NCBI GenBank assembly: GCA_017449675.1 | Contig: JAFTFG010000016.1 | Location: 1-50,576 of the forward strand | DNA from: Prevotella sp. | GTDB taxonomy: Bacteria > Bacteroidota > Bacteroidia > Bacteroidales > Bacteroidaceae | Length of the DNA stretch: 50,576 nucleotides | Direction of reading: 5' to 3' | Shown: positions 27,218 through 35,230 of the stretch, one piece after another | Layout: every line of letters begins with the position of its first letter | How positions within the stretch are numbered: the first letter of the stretch is position 1 | The notes under the pieces: model-generated | What the model saw: only the letters and a program-made list of their open reading frames with translations | Told to the model about the DNA's origin: nothing | The model's database searches: none | Position numbers and translations under genes: made by a program

Positions 27218-30151
27218 TTAATATCCAAAAACTTCCTCTAAGGTGAGCCGCTTCACAGGAGCAATCTTCTCCAGTGACTTCATATCCAACTCTTTCTCGT
27301 CACCCAACAGCAGGTAGCGATAGGGCTTACGTGCCATTTGCTGCTGCTCGAAGCGGACGATATTCTGTAAGGTCACGTTCTTCACATCCTGATAGATTTT
27401 TTTGCTGATGTCGAAGTCATAACCCATCTTCTGCATCAAGAGGTATTTGCTGATAACAGCAAACTTGGTGGTACGCTGACTAGCCATCTGTTTGATGACA
27501 GCCTCCTTGGCAATCTTAAAGGCAGCCTCACTTTGCGGGATGGTGTCAAGGATATTGTGGAACTGGCGCACACAGTCCATCATCTTATCATTCTGTGTGA
27601 TGATATGGGTATAGAACGTCTCACTATCCCCTTTCTTGGCAGGACGGGAATAATAGGCTGACGCATTATAGGCAAGACCACGAGCCTCCCGCATCTCCTG
27701 GAAGACGATACCATTCATGCCACCCCCGTAATACTCGTTGAAGACCGTCACAGTGGCTGCCTCGTCGAGGTTGAAGGAGCGTCCCTCGTTATGGAACATA
27801 CGCAGGTAAATATTCTTCGCATCGTAGGGTGCTATCCATATCTCGTTCTGCGGAGTCTGCTCAGCCGTAAAAGGTTTCCCTTGTGGAACAGGCAGCAGTC
27901 GCTGGGGAGTCTGATGCTCTTTGGTGATAAGTGTGGAGAGTTCCTGCTCTGACAGAGGACCGTAATACAATACCCGATGCTCCAATGTATTGAGATTTCC
28001 CAACAGGTCGAGCAACTGCTGTGGGTCTGCCTCACGCAACTGCTGTTCTGTCATGTCGTCACGACGGGTATTATGAGGTCCGTATACACCATAATGATAC
28101 AAGTAATCAAAACAGGTACGCTGGTCTTTCTTCCTGTCGGCACGTGCCTTCAGTGTCAGGTCCACAAACTGGTCGTAAGACGCTTTGTCCGCCTTGGCGT
28201 TGTGCAGCACGTTCTCCAGCAGGTGCAAGGCAGGCTGCATACTCTCATTCAGACCACTGAGGGTGACTTGAATACAGTCGGCGGCCACATGAACACTGTA
28301 GTTACAGGCAAGGCGGTAGAACTGCTGTTTGATGGCGGCAGCACTCAACTCTGGAGTACCCACATAGTCGAGATAGTAACTAGCGATATCATAGCGGTTA
28401 TCGTCCTGATGTCCGAACTCATAGCGGAAGACGAGAGTGAAGAGACTGTCATCCTCGTTATGCTTGTAAAGAAGGGGCAGTCCTTTCTTTATGGTGGAGA
28501 CGGTGAGGTCACGCTGGAAGTCAACGAACTGGGGCTGGATGGGCTCCACCTTCGCATTCTGGATGTCTTTCACAAACTGGCTCACCAAGTCGCGGTTGGT
28601 AGGGATGGGGGTGATGGCAGGCTTGTCGATTTTCTTCTGGAGCGTGTCCACGCCCTGTTTCTTATAGACGACGGCATAGCCGTCGGTAAAGAAACGACGA
28701 GAAAAATCGACCACCTGCTCCTTGGTCATGTGAGAGATACGGTCCATCTTGCCGACGAACTGCTGCCACGGTTCACCATTGATGAAAGACTCCAAATGCA
28801 GCCTGACACGCCAGAGGTTATTATCAAGGGCCCGCTGGTAGAGCAGTTTCCGATTGTTGATGACAGAGAGCAGCAGGTCGTCGCTGAAGTTACCTGCCTT
28901 CAGGTTCTCCAATTGTGTCAGCATGAGGTCTTTCACCTCCTCCAACGACTGACCGGGCTTGGGTTGACCAATCATGAGAAATGCTGAGTAGTCCTGCTGG
29001 GGCAGTACACTAGCCTGTGCCTCCTGAACTTTCATGTTCTGGTTCAGGTTGAGGTCGAAGATACCAGCCTTGCCGTTCGACAACATCTCCTCGATAACCT
29101 CCAACGTATCACGTTGCAGTTCACAGGCTTTCTTGGCCAGCCAGCCCACATACACCTCATCGGCCTGCTGACCCACGACGGTCGTATCGGTAGGTGCCGT
29201 CAACGGTTTCTGTATAGGAAACTCCGGTTGGGGCACCGCCTTGACTATACCATTCTCTACGATAGAGGGTTTCCACGCTCCGAAATAACGGTCGATGATG
29301 GCGATGGTCTGGTCCGGATCGAAGTCGCCTGCCATACAGACAGCCACATTATTAGGAACATACCATTTGTTGAAATAGTTCTTGATATTGACGATAGAGG
29401 GATTCTTCAGATGCTCCTGTGTCCCTATGGTTGTCTGTGTCCCATAAGGATGGGTAGGTGTCAGTTTCTTCCCCATGGCACTCCATATCTTATCCCAGTC
29501 ATCCGTCAAGTAGATATTGTACTCCTCATAGACAGCCTCCAGTTCTGTATGAAAACCGCGTATCACCATATGCTGGAAACGGTCGGCCTGTATCTTCGCC
29601 CAGTTATCAATCTCATTCGATGGGATATCCTCCGTATAGCAGGTGACATCATTGCTGGTAAACGCATTCGTGCCCTGTGCACCAATGGCCGCCATCAACT
29701 TATCGTACTCGTTGGGAATAAAATACTTAGCGGCAAGTTGACTCACGCTATCGATCTCGTGATAGGCCTGTTTGCGCTCCTCCGGGTCAGTCAGTCTACG
29801 ATAGGTCTCATAACGCTTTGTGATCTCATCCAGCAAGGGAGCCTCAGCGACAGGATCCGTCGTACCAAACTGTTGGGTGCCCTTGAACATCAGATGTTCC
29901 AGGTAATGAGCCAGACCCGTTGTCTCTGCAGGGTCATTCTTCGAGCCCGTACGTACTGCGATATAAGTCTGGATACGTGGTTTCTCCCTGTTGACGGAGA
30001 GATACACCTTCAGGCCGTTATCCAACGTATAGATGCGAGTCTTTGTCAGGTCGCCCTCTACGGTTTGATACTTGTAGTCCTTCGCCTGGACATTACCATT
30101 AGCCAACAGCCAACAGCCAATGGCCAACAGTAATAAAAATTTAGTCTTCAT
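27218..30151 (-). CDS. Exported M16 family metallopeptidase
   Basis: This is a 977-residue M16 (pitrilysin/insulinase-like) zinc peptidase with a signal peptide (MKTKFLLLLAIGCWLLANG, ending near VQA), so it acts in the periplasm or outer membrane. The inverted zinc motif HYLEH is at residues 82-86, followed at a distance by ELEAVYEEYNIYL, which supplies the third ligand glutamate. Four M16 half-domains are present. The second catalytic-like half (from about 520) lacks HxxEH, as expected of the inactive partner domain. It degrades peptides of unknown identity. It overlaps the end of the DUF4954 gene by 11 bases and precedes fumarase by 25 bases. Confidence 0.92.
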   Translation of the reverse strand: MKTKFLLLLAIGCWLLANGNVQAKDYKYQTVEGDLTKTRIYTLDNGLKVYLSVNREKPRIQTYIAVRTGSKNDPAETTGLAHYLEHLMFKGTQQFGTTDPVAEAPLLDEITKRYETYRRLTDPEERKQAYHEIDSVSQLAAKYFIPNEYDKLMAAIGAQGTNAFTSNDVTCYTEDIPSNEIDNWAKIQADRFQHMVIRGFHTELEAVYEEYNIYLTDDWDKIWSAMGKKLTPTHPYGTQTTIGTQEHLKNPSIVNIKNYFNKWYVPNNVAVCMAGDFDPDQTIAIIDRYFGAWKPSIVENGIVKAVPQPEFPIQKPLTAPTDTTVVGQQADEVYVGWLAKKACELQRDTLEVIEEMLSNGKAGIFDLNLNQNMKVQEAQASVLPQQDYSAFLMIGQPKPGQSLEEVKDLMLTQLENLKAGNFSDDLLLSVINNRKLLYQRALDNNLWRVRLHLESFINGEPWQQFVGKMDRISHMTKEQVVDFSRRFFTDGYAVVYKKQGVDTLQKKIDKPAITPIPTNRDLVSQFVKDIQNAKVEPIQPQFVDFQRDLTVSTIKKGLPLLYKHNEDDSLFTLVFRYEFGHQDDNRYDIASYYLDYVGTPELSAAAIKQQFYRLACNYSVHVAADCIQVTLSGLNESMQPALHLLENVLHNAKADKASYDQFVDLTLKARADRKKDQRTCFDYLYHYGVYGPHNTRRDDMTEQQLREADPQQLLDLLGNLNTLEHRVLYYGPLSEQELSTLITKEHQTPQRLLPVPQGKPFTAEQTPQNEIWIAPYDAKNIYLRMFHNEGRSFNLDEAATVTVFNEYYGGGMNGIVFQEMREARGLAYNASAYYSRPAKKGDSETFYTHIITQNDKMMDCVRQFHNILDTIPQSEAAFKIAKEAVIKQMASQRTTKFAVISKYLLMQKMGYDFDISKKIYQDVKNVTLQNIVRFEQQQMARKPYRYLLLGDEKELDMKSLEKIAPVKRLTLEEVFGY

Positions 30152-32015
30152 AATCTATTTCGTGATCTAATTTCGAGATGAAGTCATCAAACACATCCTG
30201 TTCGACATCACCCATTGCAAATTCCTTCTCGGCATCCTTGCGGATCTCAGCAATCCAAGCACGACGAGCACGGACATAATCCTCACGGATACGCTGCATG
30301 TCAGGCTCTGTCAGTTCCTCCAGACCGTAGTAGTCGAGTATCATACGATAGGTCCATGTCCACTGGTATTCACGATAGTGCTGGTCTATCTCCCTGAAGC
30401 GATCCAGGATGTCTTTCACACTTTCAACGTTTCCGCTCTTGATATCATCAATCAGGCGCTGTTCCTCCGAGGCAGGCAATAACAGTCCCGACAGGTCATT
30501 CCAGTCACCCAGTCCGATATCTGAGGTCGGTTTGTTCAAGAAGCCCTCCTTCACCGCCCTTTTGAGAACGGCACCCATATAGATACGAAGGGCTATGTCA
30601 TAGTATTTGATACCCTTACGCAATGACGATGCGTTGATGATATACTCATGGTAGTTATAGGACGACACATTATCACCGCCAGCCTGTCGCAAGGCCTCCA
30701 GGATTTTCTTTCCCTGTACGATCTCACCCACCGTAAAGGGCGACAACCAGTCGAAGTTAATGATACTCTTTCGGGAAGATGCCGCACGCTTGTCACGCTT
30801 CGGCCATTTCTTGATGTCACGATAGAGTCCTACTGTGGTGATATTACGACCAGGTACGATATACATCGTCTCGCCATATGCCATCAGATAGGCGAAAGGC
30901 AGGCAACGCATGTCAGGATGGTTCATCAGTTTGCCAAAGCACACGGAGAAGGCTCCGATCTTAGCAGGCATCAGTACATACGCACCACTGGCCGTCTTCG
31001 AGCCACGCTCCAGTGTTCCATAGTGCATAGGTCCCATCTTATAGGCATGGTTGGAGAAATTGGTGTTCGAACCGGCATTATAGAATGAGAACTCACCGCC
31101 AATCAGGAGGCTCGACTTATGATGTGAGGCGGAGAATGGTCCGCAGAAGGCCGCACAAGCCTCGCCATTCGCCATAAACGAGTTGGCAAAGAACACGCTG
31201 GCCTCGGCCGTGAAGCCATTGGTGATCTGACAAGCCTCACCCACAAAGCAGTCTTGCATCTTCACGGAATTGGTTATGGAGCAACCATTGGAGATGATGG
31301 AGTTCTCACAGATAACACCCGTACCGATATATACCGAGGCATCCTTCGATGACATGATGGTACAGTCGCTCAGACGGGCGGCCCCATTGACCTCACACTC
31401 ATCCTTGATGACGGTATTGGTGATCTCCTTGGTATTGATGATCTTCACTCCATTACCGATCGTTCCGCGCTCAGGAAGGGTAAAACGAATCTCCTCGTTG
31501 ATCAGGCGAGTGATATTATCCTTCAATACCTTATCCTTGAAATGCTTCACCATAAAGGCAGCCAACTGGGAGTTCAGGTCATGGAAGAGGATCACATTAC
31601 CGTCACCCATCTCATTCAGTACCGACACCAGATGCCCCTCACCATAGGTAGCGCCCTCAGTGGTCTCCATCGTACAGATATTCGAGATATAACAGTTGTC
31701 TCCGATGATATAGTTATTGATGAAATTACCTACTTTCTCTATCAGACAGTCATCGCCCACGACAACATTACGCAGTGTGGCATCATTGATACCAGAATGC
31801 TTGGTGAATCCCTTGGTCACCTCTACCTGTCTGTCGAAGGAGCCCAGTCGGATGTCGCCATAGAACAATACACGATGGAAGCCATACGGTTTGAAGGTCT
31901 CTGCCACCATCACACGATTCCAGTCCTCTGCCCAACAACTATTGCGTTCGAGAACATCTATTTCCTCTTGTGTCAGTTTTCTGTAGTCTCTCATAAGTTT
32001 ATGTGTTTGGTTCAT
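30141..32015 (-). CDS. DUF4954 family protein with left-handed beta-helix
   Basis: This 624-residue cytoplasmic protein belongs, from memory, to DUF4954, a family found mainly in Bacteroidetes and spirochaetes. The N terminus has the family opening YRKLTQEEIDVLERNSC...DW. From about residue 85 to 300 there are hexapeptide-like repeats (VVGDDCLIEKV, YIIGDNCYISNI, GTGVICENSIISNGCSI), forming a left-handed parallel beta-helix as in acyl- and nucleotidyltransferases. The C-terminal 250 residues are helical. The biochemical function is unknown; a sugar-nucleotide or acyl transfer role is only suggested by the fold. The ATG at 32015 overlaps hflX by 17 bases. Confidence 0.85.
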   Translation of the reverse strand: MNQTHKLMRDYRKLTQEEIDVLERNSCWAEDWNRVMVAETFKPYGFHRVLFYGDIRLGSFDRQVEVTKGFTKHSGINDATLRNVVVGDDCLIEKVGNFINNYIIGDNCYISNICTMETTEGATYGEGHLVSVLNEMGDGNVILFHDLNSQLAAFMVKHFKDKVLKDNITRLINEEIRFTLPERGTIGNGVKIINTKEITNTVIKDECEVNGAARLSDCTIMSSKDASVYIGTGVICENSIISNGCSITNSVKMQDCFVGEACQITNGFTAEASVFFANSFMANGEACAAFCGPFSASHHKSSLLIGGEFSFYNAGSNTNFSNHAYKMGPMHYGTLERGSKTASGAYVLMPAKIGAFSVCFGKLMNHPDMRCLPFAYLMAYGETMYIVPGRNITTVGLYRDIKKWPKRDKRAASSRKSIINFDWLSPFTVGEIVQGKKILEALRQAGGDNVSSYNYHEYIINASSLRKGIKYYDIALRIYMGAVLKRAVKEGFLNKPTSDIGLGDWNDLSGLLLPASEEQRLIDDIKSGNVESVKDILDRFREIDQHYREYQWTWTYRMILDYYGLEELTEPDMQRIREDYVRARRAWIAEIRKDAEKEFAMGDVEQDVFDDFISKLDHEIDYED

Positions 32016-33291
32016 CTTCTATTGTATACAGGAAGTCGTTATAGGGATATTTCTGCACATGCAACTCCCTCACCTTCTGGTAGAGCACATCCCGCAGTTC
32101 GTCGATATTCTCTTTCTTCTTAGCGGAAATAAAAAGTGGAGCGGAAACAAATTCTTCACTTTTCGCCATCCAGGTCTTCTTCAGTTCCTCCAGCGAGACA
32201 TTCTCCCTGGTAGGTGCTGTCAGGTCGTCCTCATCCTGCGGAGTCCAGGTGTAGGCATCTATCTTGTTGAATACCAGCATCGAGGGCTTGTCGGCACACC
32301 CCAGGTCTGCCAGCGTCCTCTCCACCACCTGTATCTGTTCCTCAAAGTCGGGATGGGAAATATCCACCACATGCACCAACAGGTCGGCTTCCCTCACCTC
32401 ATCAAGGGTCGACTTAAAGGAGTCCACGAGGTCGGTGGGTAGTTTACGGATGAAGCCGACAGTATCGGCAAGGAGGAACGGGAGGTTGTCAATGACCATC
32501 TTGCGCACAGTAGTATCGAGGGTGGCAAAGAGTTTGTTCTCCGCAAAGACATCACTCTTTGAGAGCAGGTTCATCATCGTCGACTTGCCCACATTGGTAT
32601 AACCCACAAGGGCGACACGGATCAGACGACCGCGGTTCTTGCGCTGGGTGGTCTTCTGCCTGTCAATCTCTGTCAGACGCTGCTTCAATAACGTGATACG
32701 ATGCAGGATGATACGACGGTCCATCTCCAACTGGGTCTCACCAGGGCCACGCAGACCTACGGATCCCTTTCCACCTCCAGAGCCAGAACCGCCACCCTGT
32801 CGCTCAAGGTGGGTCCATAGACGTTGCAGACGGGGTAGCATATAGCGATACTGCGCCAGTTCCACCTGTGTCTTCGCCTCAGCAGTCTGGGCCCGCATGG
32901 CGAAGATATCGAGAATCAGCGAGGTGCGATCAAGTATCTTCACCTTCAACTCCGCCTCGATATTACGGATTTGTTTTGCCGACAACTCATCGTCGAAGAT
33001 GACCATGCCCACAGGCTGTGTCTCACCAGTAGGATCGTCGTCAGCAGCATCTTCCTGCATCTTGATATACTGTTTGATCTCCTCGAGTTTTCCCTTACCC
33101 ACGTAGGTCACCTGACTGGGGCCCTGTACTTTCTGCGTGAAACGCTTCACCGTCACGGCACCAGCAGTATCAGCAAGGAACTCCAACTCGTCGAGATATT
33201 CCTTCGTCTTCGCCTCGTCCTGCTCTTGCGTGATGAGTCCCACCAGCACAGCGGTCTCAGCCTTGACTTCGGAAATCACAAATTCTTTCAT
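31999..33291 (-). CDS. hflX: Ribosome-associated GTPase HflX
   Basis: This 430-residue GTPase binds the 50S subunit and splits stalled or stress-damaged ribosomes. The N-terminal HflX domain ends in the glycine-rich linker ([15 protein letters not shown]) and the hallmark [13 protein letters not shown] (181-193). The G domain has P-loop GYTNVGKS (230-237), DTVGFI and the NKID specificity motif. Length is normal. It heads a six-gene minus-strand run (hflX, DUF4954, M16, fumarase, M6, M6) with overlaps or short gaps. A -7 box lies at 33311-33318, and nagB is divergent. Confidence 0.95.
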   Translation of the reverse strand: MKEFVISEVKAETAVLVGLITQEQDEAKTKEYLDELEFLADTAGAVTVKRFTQKVQGPSQVTYVGKGKLEEIKQYIKMQEDAADDDPTGETQPVGMVIFDDELSAKQIRNIEAELKVKILDRTSLILDIFAMRAQTAEAKTQVELAQYRYMLPRLQRLWTHLERQGGGSGSGGGKGSVGLRGPGETQLEMDRRIILHRITLLKQRLTEIDRQKTTQRKNRGRLIRVALVGYTNVGKSTMMNLLSKSDVFAENKLFATLDTTVRKMVIDNLPFLLADTVGFIRKLPTDLVDSFKSTLDEVREADLLVHVVDISHPDFEEQIQVVERTLADLGCADKPSMLVFNKIDAYTWTPQDEDDLTAPTRENVSLEELKKTWMAKSEEFVSAPLFISAKKKENIDELRDVLYQKVRELHVQKYPYNDFLYTIEDEPNT

Positions 33292-33310
33292 ACCTTATTA
33301 TTATTCGGGA

Positions 33311-33318
33311 CAAAGGTA
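33311..33318 (-). promoter_or_regulatory. -7 box of the hflX run
   Basis: CAAAGGTA reads TACCTTTG on the minus strand, 19 bases upstream of the hflX start. No exact TTTG lies at the expected -33 position. It forms a divergent pair with the nagB box. Confidence 0.5.
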
Positions 33319-33361
33319 CAAAAAAATATCAATTCTTACACTTCTTTTGTAAGATTTTTAC

Positions 33362-33369
33362 TACCTTTG
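33362..33369 (+). promoter_or_regulatory. -7 box of nagB
   Basis: TACCTTTG on the plus strand, 35 bases before the nagB ATG, matches the Bacteroidetes -7 consensus. A short hairpin (CTTACA/TGTAAG, 33336-33354) lies between it and the hflX box and could be a regulator site. Confidence 0.5.
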
Positions 33370-33404
33370 CACACAAAACAGATACATCTTTAATTTTTAG
33401 ACTT

Positions 33405-34199
33405 ATGAGAGTAATTATTGAATCCGACTATCAGAAGATGTCACAATGGGCTGCAGAACATGTCATTGAGCGCATCAACGCTTTCCAGCCCACCAAGGAG
33501 AAACCATTCGTATTAGGCCTGCCTACAGGTTCGTCACCTGAGGGAATGTATGCTTGTCTGGTGAAAGCCAACAAGGAGGGCCGTGTATCTTTCAAGAACG
33601 TACTGACGTTCAATATGGACGAGTATGTCAACCTGCCTAAGGACCATCCTGAGAGTTACCACTCCTTCATGGCTCGCAACCTGTTCGACCATATCGACTG
33701 CCCCAAGGAAAATATCCATATCCTCAACGGTAATGCCAAAGACCTCGCCGCTGAGTGTGCTCACTATGAGGAGATGATCCGTGAGGCCGGTGGCATCGAC
33801 CTCTTCATCGGAGGTATCGGTCCTGATGGACATATCGCCTTCAACGAGCCTTATTCCTCTCTGACCAGTCGTACCCGTGTGAAGACACTGACGACAGACA
33901 CGATTATCGCCAACAGCCGTTTCTTCGACAATGATGTCAACAAGGTGCCCAAACTGGCTCTGACCGTTGGTGTGGGTACGGTGATGGATGCCCGTGAGGT
34001 GATGATCCTCGTCAACGGCCACCACAAGGCCCGTGCCCTGAAGGCTGCCATCGAGGGTGCTGTCACACATGAGTGGACCATCTCAGCCCTCCAGATGCAC
34101 CAGCATGGCATCATCGTCGCTGACGAGCCTGCCACTGACGAGTTGAAGGTCGCCACCTACAAGTACTTCAAGGATATCGAGAAGGACAATCTTTTGTAA
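33405..34199 (+). CDS. nagB: Glucosamine-6-phosphate deaminase
   Basis: This 264-residue cytoplasmic enzyme converts glucosamine-6-phosphate to fructose-6-phosphate and ammonia, opening amino-sugar carbon to glycolysis. Family motifs are present: [13 protein letters not shown] (phosphate site), TFNMDEY with the catalytic aspartate, and [16 protein letters not shown], which carries the aspartate, histidine and glutamate of the active site. The allosteric-site residues near the C terminus appear intact. It stands alone on the plus strand, with its own promoter and a hairpin terminator at 34227-34262. No nagA or transporter is adjacent. Confidence 0.96.
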   Translation: MRVIIESDYQKMSQWAAEHVIERINAFQPTKEKPFVLGLPTGSSPEGMYACLVKANKEGRVSFKNVLTFNMDEYVNLPKDHPESYHSFMARNLFDHIDCPKENIHILNGNAKDLAAECAHYEEMIREAGGIDLFIGGIGPDGHIAFNEPYSSLTSRTRVKTLTTDTIIANSRFFDNDVNKVPKLALTVGVGTVMDAREVMILVNGHHKARALKAAIEGAVTHEWTISALQMHQHGIIVADEPATDELKVATYKYFKDIEKDNLL

Positions 34200-34226
34200 G
34201 AAACAGAATCCCGATAAAACAACAAT

Positions 34227-34262
34227 CGCTTCCAATCTAATCTAATGACTGGAAGCGGTTTT
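34227..34262 (+). terminator. Terminator of nagB
   Basis: An 8-bp stem (CGCTTCCA, 34227-34234, with TGGAAGCG, 34250-34257) and a 15-base loop are followed by GTTTTC. The stem is strong but the T tract short, so it is a moderate terminator. Confidence 0.6.
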
Positions 34263-34276
34263 CGTATTAGCATCTG

Positions 34277-34462
34277 TTATTTCAAATTCACTTTAACACC
34301 TGTTATCGTATTGGCTTGATTTCCTGTCCAATAACCTTTTAGGCTCGTGGAAGTCAGATAAGTGATAACGATACCACCGTCAAGCACATCAGTACCATCA
34401 CTTTTATTAATATATACCTTATTCCCACTAACAGAATATTTTACCATAGTGGAAGACCCCAT
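34277..34462 (-). pseudogene. C-terminal remnant of an exported beta-rich protein
   Basis: A 61-codon frame encodes a beta-rich sequence (YSVSGNKVYINKSDG, ITYLTSTSLKGYWTG) ending in ITGVKVNLK. The frame stays open for about ten codons upstream (FFIDGKTNGY) before an in-frame TAG. No ribosome-binding site, promoter or signal peptide precedes it. The pattern resembles the last strands of a lipocalin-like Bacteroidales lipoprotein whose 5' part is gone. It could instead be a small real gene, but the lack of start signals argues against that. Confidence 0.4.
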
Positions 34463-34574
34463 ATAACCGTTTGTCTTGCCATCAATAAAAAACTACAAGT
34501 CACAACCGTGAAAAAAGTATGTGCGACACCTGATAAATAGTAGTACAGATAGTGTCACAAGTCAAGGGAGCATT

Positions 34575-34662
34575 TGTAAATCAATTTGAATTGCAAAGTA
34601 AATCAAATTGATTTGCTGAGTAAAACAAATTGATTTACCAAGTAAATTAAATTGATTTACAT
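34575..34662. repeat. Four tandem 22-bp palindromic repeats
   Basis: Four consecutive 22-base units start at 34575, 34597, 34619 and 34641. The last three share the core AGTAAAnnAAATTGATTT and vary in the last four or five bases. The first unit is more diverged. Each unit is itself close to a palindrome of the form GTAAATCAA/TTGATTTAC. The 22-bp spacing is near two helical turns, so all sites would face the same side of the DNA, as in an operator or iteron array. It ends 30 bases before the -33 region of the HU-like gene. Confidence 0.85.
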
Positions 34663-34692
34663 TTGCGGAACTATCACTTTTCATACGAAAGG

Positions 34693-34724
34693 CTTGGTAG
34701 TTACAGGAATTATGTGTACCTTTG
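34693..34724 (+). promoter_or_regulatory. Promoter of the HU-like gene
   Basis: CTTG (34693-34696, one mismatch to TTTG), a 20-bp spacer and TACCTTTG (34717-34724) fit the Bacteroidetes consensus. The start site would be near 34730, giving a leader of about 24 bases. Confidence 0.55.
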
Positions 34725-34753
34725 GCATTCGAAACCAATATCTTAATCATATT

Positions 34754-35227
34754 ATGGCTATACATTACAGATTAGTTCAGAACAATATCAAGAGTAATAA
34801 GGCTTATGGTAAATGGTATGCCCATACCGTCAAACAAGGTGAACTCAATCTCAATGAGATTGAAAAGCAAATACAGCAACGCTGTTCATTGACCCCGGCC
34901 GACGTACGTGCTGCCATCGTAGCACTCACAGAAGTGGTGGAGGAAGGACTGAAAAACGGACAGACAGTCAACCTAGGTGAGTTGGGAAAGTTTGCTTTAA
35001 GCATCAAAAGCCTATGCGTGGACAAGCCTGAGGACTTCAGGGTCGACACGCACGTCAAGGAAGTGGTATGTAAATACACCCCCGAAGGGCATCGCTCCAA
35101 AAATGGGGACAGACGGATTGTCAGGGCATTTACGAATGGATGCCATTTAGAGCAAGAACCCTATTACGACTCCAACACCGGGGAGAGGAAGCGAGCAAGA
35201 CGTGGTGGAACATTCAGAAAAGGATGA
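34754..35227 (+). CDS. HU family DNA-binding protein (Bacteroidetes type)
   Basis: This 157-residue protein carries the HU/IHF fold in its Bacteroidetes-specific longer form. The N-terminal strand (MAIHYRLVQNNIKS) is followed by helices (TPADVRAAIVALTEVVEEGL), the HU signature turn VNLGELGKFALSI, a DNA-contacting arm and a basic, Arg/Gly-rich C-terminal tail (GERKRARRGGTFRKG). The frame is open back to 34652, but the ATG at 34754 lies just after the promoter and matches the family start. It is probably a nucleoid protein or local regulator. The repeats upstream may be its own or another factor's sites. The GH97 gene starts 3 bases after its stop, so they are likely cotranscribed. Confidence 0.88.
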   Translation: MAIHYRLVQNNIKSNKAYGKWYAHTVKQGELNLNEIEKQIQQRCSLTPADVRAAIVALTEVVEEGLKNGQTVNLGELGKFALSIKSLCVDKPEDFRVDTHVKEVVCKYTPEGHRSKNGDRRIVRAFTNGCHLEQEPYYDSNTGERKRARRGGTFRKG

Positions 35228-35230
35228 GAT

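Larger units (their letters stand above)
34463..34753. other. Spacer between the gene remnant and the HU-like gene
   Basis: About 290 AT-rich bases hold the decayed upstream part of the remnant, a weak GACAC/GTGTC inverted pair, the 22-bp palindromic repeat array (34575-34662) and the HU-like gene promoter (34693-34724). No further gene is supported. Confidence 0.6.

Noticed and set aside
27977-28987. Plus-strand open frame of 336 codons within the M16 peptidase gene
   Set aside because: Same reason: a shadow of a well-supported gene on the opposite strand.
29114-30133. Plus-strand open frame of 339 codons opposite the M16 peptidase gene
   Set aside because: It mirrors the codon pattern of the M16 gene, which has a signal peptide, a zinc motif and family length; the antisense product resembles nothing recognised.
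34200-34753. Mobile element or phage remnant around the gene fragment and repeats
   Set aside because: No transposase, integrase or terminal inverted repeats were seen; only a gene fragment and an operator-like array are supported.
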